Shown here piece after piece: positions 10,560 to 21,683 of a stretch of DNA of 64,000 nucleotides. The stretch comes from Artemisia argyi (Eukaryota > Streptophyta > Magnoliopsida > Asterales > Asteraceae), in the NCBI GenBank assembly GCA_030686995.1, contig CM060694.1:89332762-89396761 (forward strand). The letters are read 5' to 3'. A program made the translations under genes and the position numbers. Each line of letters starts with the position of its first letter. Within the stretch, counting starts at the first letter, position 1. The notes beneath the pieces were generated by a model. That model searched no databases. It had not been told where the DNA came from and saw nothing but the letters and a program-made list of their open reading frames with translations.

Positions 10560-11810
10560 GAACGTGAAGCTTAATTAAAACGCTTTTCGAGTTTTCCGAG
10601 AGAGATCGACGTTTCCCTCCAAAATTTAGTTTGAAAATTTTGCTCTCCCAGAATTTTGAAAACACCTTGAAATGCAATTCTAAGGTTACAGAAAAAATTT
10701 GAGTATGAAAAATTTTGACGCCAAATTTTACCGAAAAATTTTGAATTTTGGCCTAAAAATTTGAATTTTGGGCCAAAATTTTCACCGTTATACCAAAATT
10801 TGAATTTCGCGTAAAAATTGAACGTTTAGTCTCCTGTAAAAATTAAATTTTCACCTTTTTTATTTATTTATTTATTTATTTATTTTTTAAGAAAGATAGG
10901 ATAACTTGTGTAGATGAATGGATCTTATAGAAGGTATAGATGAAATTCCAATTCTCGAAAACTTGCACAATTGTGTTCTCGAAACTTTGTCAGAAAGCAG
11001 TTCTCGAAAGCTTTGGGTTTGCGAAACTTTTTGATCTCAAAATTTTTCGAAAATATTTGTTCTCGAAAAACTTGTGATCTCGAAAATTTGTGATCTCGAA
11101 ATTTTTTCAAAAATGTGGGTTCTCGAAAGTTTGTGATCTCGAAAATTTGTGATCTCGAAACTTTTTGAATTTTACGAAACTTATGTATTCTCGAAACTTA
11201 TGTATTCTCGAAAGTTTGAAGGTTTTCGAAAAAATACTCAAGGTTCTCGAAAGTGTTAGTGTTTTCTTGAAAAATTGCAATTTCGAGAATACAATCACTC
11301 AAAATTTTCGAAATTATACAATTTCGAAAATATGCCAAAAGTCGAAGTGTTTTCTTTCTTATACAAGAGAGAAATCACTGAGTACACGATCGGTAACACT
11401 TTAGTAGCAACGAAGAGAAATCTCGAAAAAGTGTCTTTTGTTGTTCTCGAAATTTTGGCAGTTTTTATATTGAAAGAAAGCTATCCAAGAACAAGTTTTT
11501 AATCCAAGATTTTTGTACAACTATCCTTAAAATGATGAAATCTTAAAAAAAGTTGCAAACTTGAACCACTTTTCAAAATATTTGAAAGATCTCGAAAAAT
11601 AGTACAAAGTTCAAATCGTAATTTTTTTGAAAGAAAGTTTGAAACTTTTTGTTTGTTATGATTTGTAGCACACAAGTTTGTAAGCAAAGATGTGATAGAA
11701 ACCAAGAAACAAACATGAAAGTACAAAAATTTTAAAAAAACGAGATGAACAACAAGTTTTTGAATCGATTTTTTAACAAAAAACCACCTACTACACCTTC
11801 TTCCGGCGAA
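10560..11810 (-). other. C2 leader region
   Basis: About 1.25 kb between the primer site and ORF1, very AT-rich and dominated by the TTCTCGAA/ATCTCGAA repeats listed separately. Short open frames in it are translations of the repeat (for example runs rich in Phe-Arg-Glu) and are not taken as genes. Confidence 0.6.
10952..11597. repeat. Array of TTCTCGAA / ATCTCGAA words
   Basis: By eye there are nine copies of TTCTCGAA (first at 10952, last at 11444) and six of ATCTCGAA, plus TTTCGAGA and TTTTCGAAA variants, mostly spaced 20-40 bp. TTC-nn-GAA is the inverted pair of nGAAn units recognised by plant heat-shock factors, so the array looks like a cluster of heat-shock elements. It may equally be a decayed tandem repeat. 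Confidence 0.7.
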
Positions 11811-11841
11811 TGATACCACTTGTTTATAGAAGATTAGAAGA
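11811..11841 (-). other. C2 primer-binding site and 5' LTR remnant
   Basis: Minus-strand TGGTATCA (11818-11811) matches the first eight bases of the initiator Met-tRNA primer site used by plant Copia elements; beyond it the match is lost. Two bases away lies ATAAACA, the expected CA end of the 5' LTR, preceded by CTAATCTTCT as in the 3' LTR. Confidence 0.65.
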
Positions 11842-11899
11842 AATGTTTATAATTTCACACTTTTACATCTTCATTAGTCATAACTTGATAAATATATAT

Positions 11900-12415
11900 G
11901 GGATAATTCTCTAAATGGACAAGGATCCCAAGGGGGGGGGGGGACCTTTTTTGGACGGGAATTTACAAATTTCTCAAACTAGACATGTGCTACTTTGGGT
12001 CTGAGCTACCATAGTTAAAATCATGACACGTGTCCATGTAGTACAATTTAATCACATTAGTATGACTTGTTTTAAATTACATATATACCCTCTTATTCAT
12101 TTGTTATTACATATATACCAACCCACCCACCACCACCACCATTAACACCCACTGATACATAAGAAAAATTAAAAGTTCCACATGTATTGCACCTTCTTTG
12201 ATACTTTTAATACCACTGATAGCTACTAATAATATCATAGTTGAATACATATAGTATGTAACTATACATATACTATTTTTATCTCCCCTGTTTTTTTATT
12301 AGTAGCATCAGTTGGTCCTTCCTACAAAGCGCTGCTATAAATCTGATCAGGTACTATAGATTTCTTATATAGATCCGATAGCTTCGCCGACGGTATATCC
12401 GGATCTGTTTTTTTT

Positions 12416-12453
<38 letters not shown>

Positions 12454-13189
12454 TGTGATTGTTTTGTGATTTTTTGACCAAATCTTAGCAATGGGTTGAT
12501 TTGTGGAACGCCATTGTAAGTCGTTAATGACTTTTTGCAATCATTCATATATAGCATATTATATTTAGTTGCTGATATTTATAATCAATTTTGGTGCAGT
12601 ATCATGAACGTGTTATCTTTATTAGACAAAATATAGATGAGGAATTTTTTTATTGTAATGTTTTTGTTCGAATCTTTTGGTTGTGATATGATATTCGAAA
12701 CAGGTGGTATTCGAAACAAGTTGTTGTATTGTTTGTTGTGACAGATTTATTTCTTTTGTTGTAAAGAGCAACGATGGAGGAGGTGGTGGTGGATGGTCGA
12801 GATTGGTGGAGTTTGGATTAAAAATTCATGTCCTTTTTTGTTGTTTATATTGTGTTGTAGATGATAGATATGTTCTTATATGTTTTTGGTGGTGGTGGTG
12901 GTGGTGGCCGGAGGTTGATAGTGGTGGTCGCCGGAAAGGTAGTCAAATTCTGGGTTTGAAGTTCGGAGGTGTTGGCCGGAGAAGATGAAGTGGTAGCCCA
13001 TTACCAAGGTAGCCAATTCCAAGAAGAGGGTATATATGTCATTTATAGTAAAACATAATAAAGACAAAACAAGACACGTGTCATGAGTAGCACCAATTTC
13101 AAAGTAGCCATGTCTAGTTTGAAAAATTTGTAGATTCATGTAAAAAAAAGCTACCCCTTGGTAGCCTTGTCCATGTAGAAAATTAACCC
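11900..13189. mobile_element. Mutator-like MITE with long inverted ends
   Basis: The ends GGGATAATTCTCT and (inverted) GGGTTAATTTTCT begin inverted repeats of about 170 bp that run to ACACGTGTC near 12030 and 13070. Flanking 9-bp direct repeats AATATATAT (11891-11899) and AATACATAT (13190-13198) match at 8 of 9, the Mutator-type length. The interior has no transposase. It holds a T run (12419-12452), CCACCA/GGTGGT repeats (about 12120 and 12780-12910) and a G run (11932-11943). Confidence 0.75.
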
Positions 13190-13192
13190 AAT

Positions 13193-13336
13193 ACATATTG
13201 TACTTTATGTATTTATAAAGTACAATATGTCATAACTTGATAAATACATATTGTACTTTAAGGATTTATTAGGGGATCATAACTTGATAAATACATATCG
13301 TTTTATAAATTACGATATGTATTTATCAAGTTATGA
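13193..13336. repeat. Two perfect AT-rich palindromes
   Basis: ACATATTGTACTTTA (13193-13207) pairs with 13216-13230 around 8 bases. TCATAACTTGATAAATACAT and five further bases (13277-13301) pair perfectly with 13312-13336 around 10 bases. They form the centre and right side of the palindromic MITE. Confidence 0.85.
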
Positions 13337-13390
13337 CTAATGGAGATGTAAAAGTGTGAAATTATAAAAATTTGCTCTATGAAACACAAA

Positions 13391-13527
13391 ATATCTAAAG
13401 GTTGATTTTAGGCTATTATAAATTTATGGGGACCAACATTGAATAATTAAAAAAAAATAAAATTTTGATACATCTCTTTTAACTGGTCAAGCCAGCAGTT
13501 TCTTCGCAAATTTAAGAACATAATTTC
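13391..13527 (+). repeat. Right arm of the inverted repeat, inner part
   Basis: The reverse complement matches 4047-4231. The arm is cut at 13527/25290 by the insertion of C1, whose 5-bp target copy ATTTC occupies 13523-13527. Confidence 0.85.
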
Positions 13528-13590
13528 TGTTGGGAATTATATTAACAGTTACCACGGCTAGTATGAAGATTACAACTGCTGAAGAATGCA

Positions 13591-13620
13591 CTAGCAGTGG
13601 AAACTCATTACCACTGCTAG
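13591..13620 (+). promoter_or_regulatory. U3 inverted repeat CTAGCAGTGG / CCACTGCTAG
   Basis: Perfect 10-bp arms around exactly 10 bases, about 130 bp upstream of the TATA box. Related words (TACCACGGCTAG, TACCACTG) flank it. In the 3' LTR one base of the right arm has changed. The same word returns in the internal promoter region at 21627-21683. Confidence 0.7.
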
Positions 13621-13831
13621 TACATATTATTACCACTGTTGTTAGGATAACTGTTAGGAAACTTGTATAGATAAATATAGAATAGATCTTATGTATATCT
13701 TATTCTATTATCATTATACGTATCTTGTAGAAGTGGACTCCTTGTGCTATAAAAGGAGGTCCTAGGTTAAGGTTAGTGATATGTTTTCTTAGAGCTTCAA
13801 GGTTGTAACCCTAGTGATACAAAGATCACTC

Positions 13832-13896
<65 letters not shown>
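13832..13896 (+). repeat. (ATT)n microsatellite
   Basis: About twenty units in the 5' LTR, against about three at the matching place of the 3' LTR (25170-25180). The expansion must postdate insertion. Confidence 0.9.
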
Positions 13897-14056
13897 ATTG
13901 GAGCTAAGAGTTTGATTCATACAGTTTTCTCATTCATATACAATTGCTGTTTATTCACAACTAAACTCCTAAGTATTACTAAGTAGATTCTGCATACTTA
14001 GTGGTATAACTCAAAGTATCATTCTAACACAGATCAAGGTGTTAAGATCCATCAAG

Positions 14057-14069
14057 TGGTATCAGAGCC
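14057..14069 (+). other. C1 primer-binding site
   Basis: TGGTATCAGAGCC is complementary to the 3' end of plant initiator Met-tRNA, the standard primer for minus-strand DNA synthesis of Copia elements. Confidence 0.9.
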
Positions 14070-14119
14070 AGGCTTTGATACTTTGATTTAGAAGACCCCA
14101 AGTTCACTCAGAAGATTCA

Positions 14120-17100
14120 ATGGAGAAAGAGACCAGTCAGTCCAACATTGCTGCTAAGCTTCCCAAGCTTAAGTTGAATGACTATGAGATGTGGAGGCTA
14201 ATGATCGAACAATTCTTTATGGTGCAAGACTATGCACTTTGGGAGATCATTATCTTTGGAAATTCTTTCAAACCTGGTACTACCTCACAAACAATTGATG
14301 GCAAGATAGTACAAAAGATCAACAGTGGACCAGTCACAAATGATGAAAGACTTCAGATGAAGAATGATCTGAAGGCCAGAGGTTTGCTGTTGATGACCCT
14401 TCCCAGAGATCAAATTCTTGCATTCAGCAAGTACAAGACTGCACAGACCTTGTTTGAGGAGATCTGCAATGTTTTTGGTGGTAATGATTCCACCAAGAAG
14501 ACATAGAAGACCTTGTTGAAACATACTTACGAAAACTTTGGTTCAACAAGTAATGAATCTATTGACAGCATCTTCACAAGGCTTCAAAAGATTGTTACTC
14601 AACTCACAGTGTTTGGAATTGAGGTGGAAAGGGAAGACCTCAATTTAAAGTTCTTAAGGAGTTTACCCTCTGAGTTTGGTACAAATGTTGCTGTGTGGGA
14701 CGACAAGCCAGAACTGGAGACTATGAAGCTGAATGATTTGTACAATAACTTTAAAGTTATTGAACAGAGGTTGAAGAAGGCTGGCAAACTAAGTTCAGGA
14801 TCATGGAACTTAGCACTTATATCATCATCTGTTGATGATAGTTCAGATGAAGAGAGTGATAGTAATGATGATGATGCTAACATTGTTGTTTCCACTGGTA
14901 GTGGAGGTGTTTTCACTGCTAGTTCAAAAAGGCAGGTTGCTGGTCTTAGTGATTATACTTTTTATGCCTTTCTGTCAAGTCAAATGAATGGTTCAATTCT
15001 CACACATGAAGACTTGTATCAAATTGATGAGGATGATATGGAAGAGATGGACATTAAATGGCAAGTTGCATTGCTAAGCTTAAAGGCAAAGAAGTTCTGG
15101 AGGAAGACTGGTAGGAAGATCACCATAAATGGCAATGAAACTGTAGGTTTTGATAAGAAGAAGGTAGAGTGCTACAACTATCATAAGAAGGGGCACTTTG
15201 CAAGAGAATGCAGGAAACCAAAGAAGCCTGATAACAGGTCAACTTGGTATAAGCAGGACAAGAAGAAAGAACCTACAACTAAAGAACCAAAGGTACTTTT
15301 GGCCATTGATGGAGTGAGCTATGATTGGAGCTATATGGCTGAGGATGAAGAAGATGGTTCAGAGTCTGCAATGATTGCTACAGAGCTTGCACTTATGGCT
15401 TTTTCAGACTCTGAGGTACAAATTAATAATGCTTGTTCTAAAACTTGTAAGGCTTTAAAAGATTATGAGAAACTTAAAGAACAGTATGATGATCAATTGC
15501 TAGAGTTAAATCAAACTAATTATAACTTAGCAAATCATAAAAGAGGTCTTGCTGTTTTAGAATCACAGTTAGAGCATTATAGAGCCAATGAATCTAAGTT
15601 CAATAATGATATTATTGTTTTAAAAAGAGACTTAGATTATCAGATAGCTGTGAATGAGGCTCTTAGGGAAGAGTTAGAGACGGTTAAAAAGGCCAATGAG
15701 AGTATACAGATAACTTGTAATACACTAGATCATCAATCTAAGTGCATTGACAAAATTTGGGAGGCCCAAGTTGTAAATAAAGCCAAATCAGGAGTAGGAT
15801 ATAAAACAGTTCCACCACCTCTAAGAGGTGTTCCATCACCTCCTGGTATTGACTTAGCACACACAGGATTAGAAGAGTTCCAGGAACCAACCATGACCTA
15901 TGGCCCAAAATTTGTTAAAGAAGTTGCTATTGAAAGGGTTCAGGTTGAGGTTGATACATTTGATAGGGCTAGTGACTCGTCTCTTAAAGATGAAAGTGTG
16001 AATGTTGAGTCTAAAACTAGTGTTCCTGAGAGTATTAAAGTGGAGGTTAAAAAGAGTATTCCTGAAGTTGTCAAAGAGAAGCCTAGGACACAAGCTAATT
16101 ATACTAGGCCCGCTACAAGATATGCAGAGATGTATAGAAGTAGGTCAACAACTCCTGGGGGAACAAGAGGAGTTGGAATCATGTTAAATCTAGGCAATTT
16201 GGTAGTGACTTTGTGTTTAACAACAAACCTTGTCACATATGTGGTAGTTTTGAACATCTTCATTATAATTGTAACTATTACATGGGTAGAAGGGAAGTGT
16301 TTGGGAATACCAGGGTGAATGTAAATAATACTAATAACTTTACTCACCCAAACCCACTAAGCAAGATGATTCCCAGGTCTGTTTTGCTTAACTCTGGCAT
16401 CAAATCTCTTTCCACTGCTAAACCAGCAGTTGCCATTGCCAGAAATATAAACAGAGTTTACCCTAAGTCCCCTGTTAAGAGTGCAAAACCTATTACAACT
16501 TTTGTTAAATCTGCACAAACAGGGAAAAAGACCTATTTTGAAAAGAAAGTTTACAGTAACCATAAGTGGATACCTAAAATTTCAAAATCAGCCGTTACCA
16601 CTGCAAGGCCAAAAGTTTCCACTGGTGGTTCTGTGAACAACAAAAGGGTAAATGTGGGGAAAGCTGTTAAGGCCTCAGCACATTGGGAGTGGAAACCAAA
16701 AGGAACTATCACCTCAAACAATCCCAGTGGTGTATCAATGACCTTTGCAGATATAATTATATTGATACATGAGGCAGATCCAAGTCATTTATGGCTTGGG
16801 TCCCCAAAAGGAACTAATTCCTTTATTTTATGTGCAGGGACATTCAAAGCCTAAAGAAGATCAAGGATACTCAGACAGTGGATGTTCCAGGCACATGACT
16901 GGCAATAAGTCCTATCTTTCAGATTTTAAACCTTTTGATGGACAATTTGTCAGCTTTGGAGGTGGTATTGGTGGAAAGGTTTCTGGCAAAGGAACTATCA
17001 AGGCTGGAAACTTGGACTTTGAGAATGTGTATTATGTGAAAGAACTCAAGTACAATCTTTTTCAGTGTGTCACAGATGTGTGACAAGAAACATAGAGTTC

Positions 17101-20100
17101 TATTCTTAGAGGATGAATGCTATATCTTATCTAAGGATTATAAGCTACCTGATGAAAGTGATATTTTTCTTAAAATCCCTAGAAAAGGCAATCTATATAG
17201 CATTGACATGAAGAATATAGTGGCTAAAAATGATGTTACTTGTTTGCATGCAAAAGCCTCTTTGGATGAATCCATGCTCTGGCACAGAAGACTTGGTCCT
17301 GTTAACTTCAAGACCATTAACAAGATTTTGAAAGATGGTCTAGTCAGAGGTTTACCAGAGAAGAGATTTGAAAATGACCAAACATGTGTTGCCTGTCTTA
17401 AAGGCAAGCAACACAGAGCTTCATGCAAGACCAAAGCATATAATTCAATTGATCATCCACTTTACATGCTGCATATGGACTTGTTTGGCCCACTTATGTG
17501 AGCAGCATAAATTTGAAGAAGTATTGTCTTGTTGTGACTGATGATTTTAGTAGATTTACATGGGTTTTCTTTTTAAGAACCAAGGATGAAACAACAGGCA
17601 TCCTTAAGACTTTCATCACTGAAGTAGAAAACCAAGTTGATAAGAAGATCAAGATCATCAGGTGTGACAATGGGACAGAGTTCAAGAACAAAATTATGGA
17701 TGATTTCTGCAGAGACAAAGGTATTAAGAGAGAATTTAGTGTTGCAAGAACTCCTCAAGAAAATGGAGTTGCTGAAAGAAGAAACAGAACACTAATTGAG
17801 GCTGCTAGAACCATGATAGCTGATTTAAAGCTACCGGTGACTTTCTGAGCTGAAGCAGTTAACACTGCTTGTTACATTCAGAACAGGGTTTTAGTGGTGA
17901 AGACAAAGAACAAGACACCTTATGAGCTATTCAGAGGAAGACCACCAATTTTGGATTTTATGAGGCCATTTGGATGTCATGTCACAATTCTCAATACCAT
18001 TGATCATCTGGGAAAGTTTGAAGAAAAGTCAGATGAAGGCTTCTTTGTTGGATATTCTATGGTTAGCAAGGCTTTCAGAGTCTATAACTTAAGAACAAAG
18101 AAGATTGAAGAGAATTTGCATGTTGAGTTTCTTGAAAATAGAACTAATATGGCAGGTTCAGGACCAGAATGGTTATTTGATCTTGAAACTTTATCAAATA
18201 CAATGAATTATGTACCTCTTACCTCAGGTACTGGAGTCCATAATCTTGAAGAGTCAGAGGAATTCATTGATGAAGATGAATCTTGCAAAGATGATGAAGA
18301 TGATAAGGATCAAATTGTTATGTCACTTTGGGACTTTGTTGACAATAATGAAGACTCACAACCTTCAAAGAATTCTGAAAAGGAAAGTGATGCAAATGTT
18401 GTGAATTTTGATGTTTTGAATAAAGAAATTCCTGCTAGCAGTGGAAATTCAATTCCTACTGCTCCAACAGAAGTTTCCACTGATGGTCCAAATGTGGGAA
18501 GTTCATCTCAGGAATCACCCAGTGATGATGTTGAGATCTCAAATATGCCTACAACATATGATATTCCTAGCACATCACAGACTAAAATTCACAAAGTGCA
18601 TCCACTTGAAAATGTAATTGGTGAGCTACAATCAGGTGTGAAGACAAGAAGGCAGACAAAGAAGATTGATGTTCATGGGTTCATTAGTGAAGTTTATGAG
18701 TCTAAGAAGCACACAAACAAAAATGAATGTTTGTTTTTCTGTTTTCTATCACAAGTGGAGCCTAAAAATGTTTATAAGGCTTTAGAAGAATCTAGCTGGG
18801 TTGAAGCAATGCAAGAGGAGTTGTTGCAGTTCAAACTTCAAAAGGTTTGGGTTCTCTATGAATTGCCTGATGGAATGAAGGTGATTGGTACTAAGTGGGT
18901 TTTCAGAAATAAGAAAGATGAAAGAGGTATTGTTATCAGGAACAAAGCTAGATTGGTTGCTCAAGGATACACTCAAGAGGAGGGTATTGACTATGAAGAA
19001 GTTTTTGCTCCTGTTGCAAGGATTGAGGCTATTAGATTGTTTTTAGCCTATGCATCCTTTATGGGCTTTACTGTCTATCAAATGGATGTAAAGAGTGCCT
19101 TCCTGTATGGAAAGATTGATGAGGAGGTCTATGTCTCTCAACCTCCAGGCTTTGAAGATCCTCAACACCCTAATAAAGTGTATAAAGTGGTTAAGGCTCT
19201 TTATTGCTTACATCAGGCTCCAAGGAAGTGGTATGAAACCTTAGCTACTTATCTGTTGAATAATGGGTTTCATAGAGGAAAGATTGATCAAACTTTGTTC
19301 ATCAAGAAAGACAAGGGTGATATTCTACTTGTTCAAGTATATGTTGATGATATCATCTTTGGATCTACTAGACAAGAGATGTGCAAAGAGTTTGAAAAGC
19401 TGATGAAAGATGAATTTCAAATGAGTTCTATGGGAGAACTTACTTTCTTTTTGGGGCTGCAAGTACAACAAAGTAAAGATGGTATCTTTATCAGTCAAGA
19501 CAAATATGTGACTGAGATTATAAGAAAGTTTTACTTTACTGATGCAAAACCTTTAAATACCCCTGCTGATAAGACTACTCATCTATTGTTGAAGAATGCT
19601 AGTGGAGCAGATGTTGATGTGCACACTTAGAGATCTATGATTGGTTCCCTGATGTATCTTACTTCATCAAGACCAGACATTATGTTTGGTGTATGTGCTT
19701 GTGCAAGATTTCAGGTTACTCCAAAGACATCTCATATGACAGCAGTAGAGAAGATCTTTAGGTATTTGAAGACATATCCTAATTTAGGATTGTGGTATCC
19801 AAGAGAATCCCCTATGGAGTTGATTACATACTCAGATATTATGCTGGTGCAAGTTTGGATAGAAGGTCAACTACAGGAGGATGTCAATTTCTTGGATGTA
19901 GATTGGTGTCATGGCAGTGCAAGAAACAGACAATGGTGGCTACTTCAACCACTGAAGCAGAATATGTTGCTGCTGCTAGCCGTTGTGCTAAGATCTTATG
20001 GCTTCAGAATCAATTGTTGGATTATAGGTACAATTTCATGAACACCATTATATATATAGACAATAGTAGTACCATATGCATTATTAAAAATCTTGTGCAA

Positions 20101-20280
20101 CACACCAAAACTAAACATATAGAAATTAGACATCATTTTATTAGAGATTGTTTTGAGAAAAAGCTTATTAATGTTGTCAAAATTCATACTGATAACAACT
20201 ATGCTGATTTGTTAATAAAAGGGCTTGATGTGGGTAGGTTTCAGTACTTGGTAACAGGTATTGGAATGCTAAACCCATAA
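14120..20280 (+). pseudogene. C1 gag-pol polyprotein, broken
   Basis: Starts MEKETSQSNIAAKL after the primer site. Parts in order: gag UBN2-like helical domain (14120-14900); zinc knuckle near 15170 with its second Cys changed to Tyr (CYNYHKKGHFAREC); coiled coil (15420-15730); second, intact knuckle CHICGSFEHLHYNC (16233 on); protease DSGCSRHMTG (16875 on); integrase zinc finger with the second His changed to Pro (WHRRLGPVNF, 17280); integrase core Asp (HMDLFGP), Asp (CDNGTEF) and Glu (QENGVAER); RT with YVDD (19341 on); RNase H with TEAEYVA. Nonsense codons at 14504, 17846 and 19628; frame changes near 16190, 16850, 17080, 17495 and 19840. It cannot make an active polyprotein. Confidence 0.9.
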
Positions 20281-20328
20281 ATCTTTGATGTCTAATAATT
20301 TTCAGTGTTGCAGGATAGTTTTTAGGTA

Positions 20329-21009
20329 CTAATATTGTTTGTATGGTTTTCTACTAACTTGTATGTAGAGGAATGTAAGAACAGTGGAAACCATGGTACA
20401 AACAGTGGAAAGATTTGCTTTCTCAGTGATAAAAGAAAAAGATAAATGTACTTTCATCATTTCATCAAAAGGAGACAGAGTACAACCATTCAGAGAGACA
20501 ACCACAAACAAAACACAAAGCTTAAACAACCTAACACCTAAATCTTCAGACAGGCTACTGCATGGGCTTCTTTCCGTACCCTCATAGTCATGCTTTCCCT
20601 TAGAAGCTTTCTTTCTCTTGTCATCAAAAGAAAGTTGCTTTCTTGGACAGGCAAGACCCAATACTTGCTTGGGTGGCTTTGGAAGGCTTGAAGGCTTTTC
20701 CATTGCAGGCCACTTCATGTTGACTATGGCTGACTCCAAAGCTGTAGTGAGGGCTTTTGGAAGCTCCTTGGACAAGGTGTAGGTAGGATCATCATCATTA
20801 GAATAAGAGCTTGAATAAAATTCTAGAGATGGAGCAGGAGTAGCTGAAATCTTCTTGTTAGGCTTCATGTTAGAGGATGTAGCTGTTGCAGCACTTGGAG
20901 GAAAATATCCACTCCATCCAGCTGAGAGTTCTTCTGAATCAGAACAATAGCTGATTTCATCATTTGATGTATCATCTGATGAGATGTAGATTAATGGAAA
21001 CCAACTCAT
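20329..21009 (-). CDS. C1 antisense ORF, Ser/Asp-rich, unknown function (226 aa)
   Basis: This ORF is convergent with pol and divergent from the post-pol ORF. It starts MSWFPLIYISSDDTSND and has no internal stop. Residues 8-30 are Ser/Asp/Glu-rich; the middle is Ser/Pro/Lys-rich with a basic stretch KRKKASKGK near residue 132. A hydrophobic segment lies near residues 160-175 (FKLCVLFVVV). A TATA box sits 68-74 bp upstream on the same strand, with a C/A-rich leader typical of plant 5' UTRs. No family recognised. Antisense ORFs next to pol are known from Tat-type Ty3 elements; in a Copia element I know of no description. The frame could be kept by chance. Confidence 0.5.
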   Translation of the reverse strand: MSWFPLIYISSDDTSNDEISYCSDSEELSAGWSGYFPPSAATATSSNMKPNKKISATPAPSLEFYSSSYSNDDDPTYTLSKELPKALTTALESAIVNMKWPAMEKPSSLPKPPKQVLGLACPRKQLSFDDKRKKASKGKHDYEGTERSPCSSLSEDLGVRLFKLCVLFVVVSLNGCTLSPFDEMMKVHLSFSFITEKANLSTVCTMVSTVLTFLYIQVSRKPYKQY

Positions 21010-21076
21010 GATGATGTGTAGGGTTTGTGAAAGTGAAGATTAGTTTTGATGAAGACTAAAGTGTTTTTGAGCCCCC

Positions 21077-21083
21077 TTTTATA
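21077..21083 (-). promoter_or_regulatory. TATA box for the antisense ORF
   Basis: Minus-strand TTATAAAAGGGGGCTC contains TATAAAA at 21083-21077. A start site about 30 bp downstream would give a leader of roughly 40-45 bases before the ATG at 21009. Confidence 0.55.
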
Positions 21084-21375
21084 AGTAAAGTCAAGGTCGA
21101 AGGATAATTAATGAAGGTTATTTACTCTTATCTGTTTTGGTAGGTTGGAGGAGTAAATTTGGATATTATCGGGTTGACTTTGGAGAGATATTTTTGTGAA
21201 TAGTAACTTGGTTAAAAAGTTACTTTGGGTTAAATAATATTGGTTATGTTTGGTGTTTCTTACTTATGCAGAATACAAACCAATATTGATTGAGTAATTG
21301 GAGTTATAAGGTGTGTATCTCAGACACACAACAAATGGTTATTGATTCACCATGTCTAATCAACATAAAAATCAA

Positions 21376-21562
21376 CTAGTCCAGAGCAAACGGCTACTGG
21401 TAAAGACTTATAAAATCCGTTTATGGTTGATAGTTTACCAAAACCTATATGGTCATCAACTCACCATATTCCATGTGATGAAGAGTTGGCTAGTCCATAG
21501 CAAACGTCTCATGGTAAAGACATATCAAATCCGTTTATAGCTGGTAGTTTGCTAAAAACTAT
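21376..21562 (+). repeat. Two-copy repeat, period 114 bp
   Basis: CTAGTCCAGAGCAAACG ... AAATCCGTTTATGGTTGATAG at 21376-21450 recurs at 21490-21562 with substitutions. It lies between the divergent antisense and post-pol ORFs of C1, where a shared regulatory region would be. Confidence 0.8.
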
Positions 21563-21626
21563 GATTAGAGCAGCTGATTTTTCTTGTTTTACTTACTACT
21601 GCTCTTTGATATTTTGTGAAAATTTA

Positions 21627-21683
21627 CCACTGCTAGTTCACATTTACCACTGCAAGAGTAATTTTTACCACTGGTGAACTAGC
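21627..21683 (+). promoter_or_regulatory. Internal copy of the LTR word ACCACTGCTAG, in a palindrome
   Basis: ACCACTGCTAG (21627-21637) repeats the U3 word. GCTAGTTCAC (21632-21641) and GTGAACTAGC (21674-21683) are perfect inverted arms. Two further TACCACTG words lie between them. It is about 190 bp upstream of a TATA box for the post-pol ORF. Confidence 0.55.

Larger units (their letters stand above)
4249..11841 (-). mobile_element. C2: Copia-type LTR element lacking pol, minus strand
   Basis: In element orientation (right to left) it has a 5' LTR remnant (about 11821-11841), a primer site, a 1.25-kb leader of TTCTCGAA repeats, two coiled-coil ORFs (10559-8934 and 8924-7611), a 3-kb hairpin-rich 3' region, a purine tract and a 3' LTR (4618-4249). 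No protease, integrase, reverse transcriptase or RNase H motif was found in any frame of the interior. The ORFs resemble the gag and gag-pol linker of Copia elements I remember from Asteraceae, so this is best read as a non-autonomous derivative. Most of the 5' LTR is missing: homology to the 3' LTR stops after about 20 bp, where a palindromic MITE begins. Confidence 0.75.
11842..13365. mobile_element. Palindromic MITE, interrupted by a Mutator-like MITE
   Basis: About 11842-11893 (TTTATAATTTCACACTTTTA ... CTTGATAAATA) is repeated in inverted orientation at about 13316-13365. Without the inserted element the MITE would be about 240 bp and almost fully palindromic. It lies where the 5' LTR of C2 should continue. 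Its target duplication could not be set. Confidence 0.6.
13528..14029 (+). repeat. C1 5' LTR
   Basis: Starts TGTTGGGAATT. It shares all blocks with the 3' LTR (24865-25289) but has an (ATT)n expansion and keeps a 44-bp segment that the 3' LTR has lost between two AAGTAT words. TATAAAA at 13748-13754 is the likely promoter. The 3' end is uncertain: the last shared block is CATTCTAAC, and 27 further bases lie before the primer site. Confidence 0.8.

Noticed and set aside
12704..13196. Gly/Trp-rich frame and its antisense in the Mutator-like MITE
   Set aside because: Translations of a GGT repeat; no sign of a captured host gene that I can recognise.
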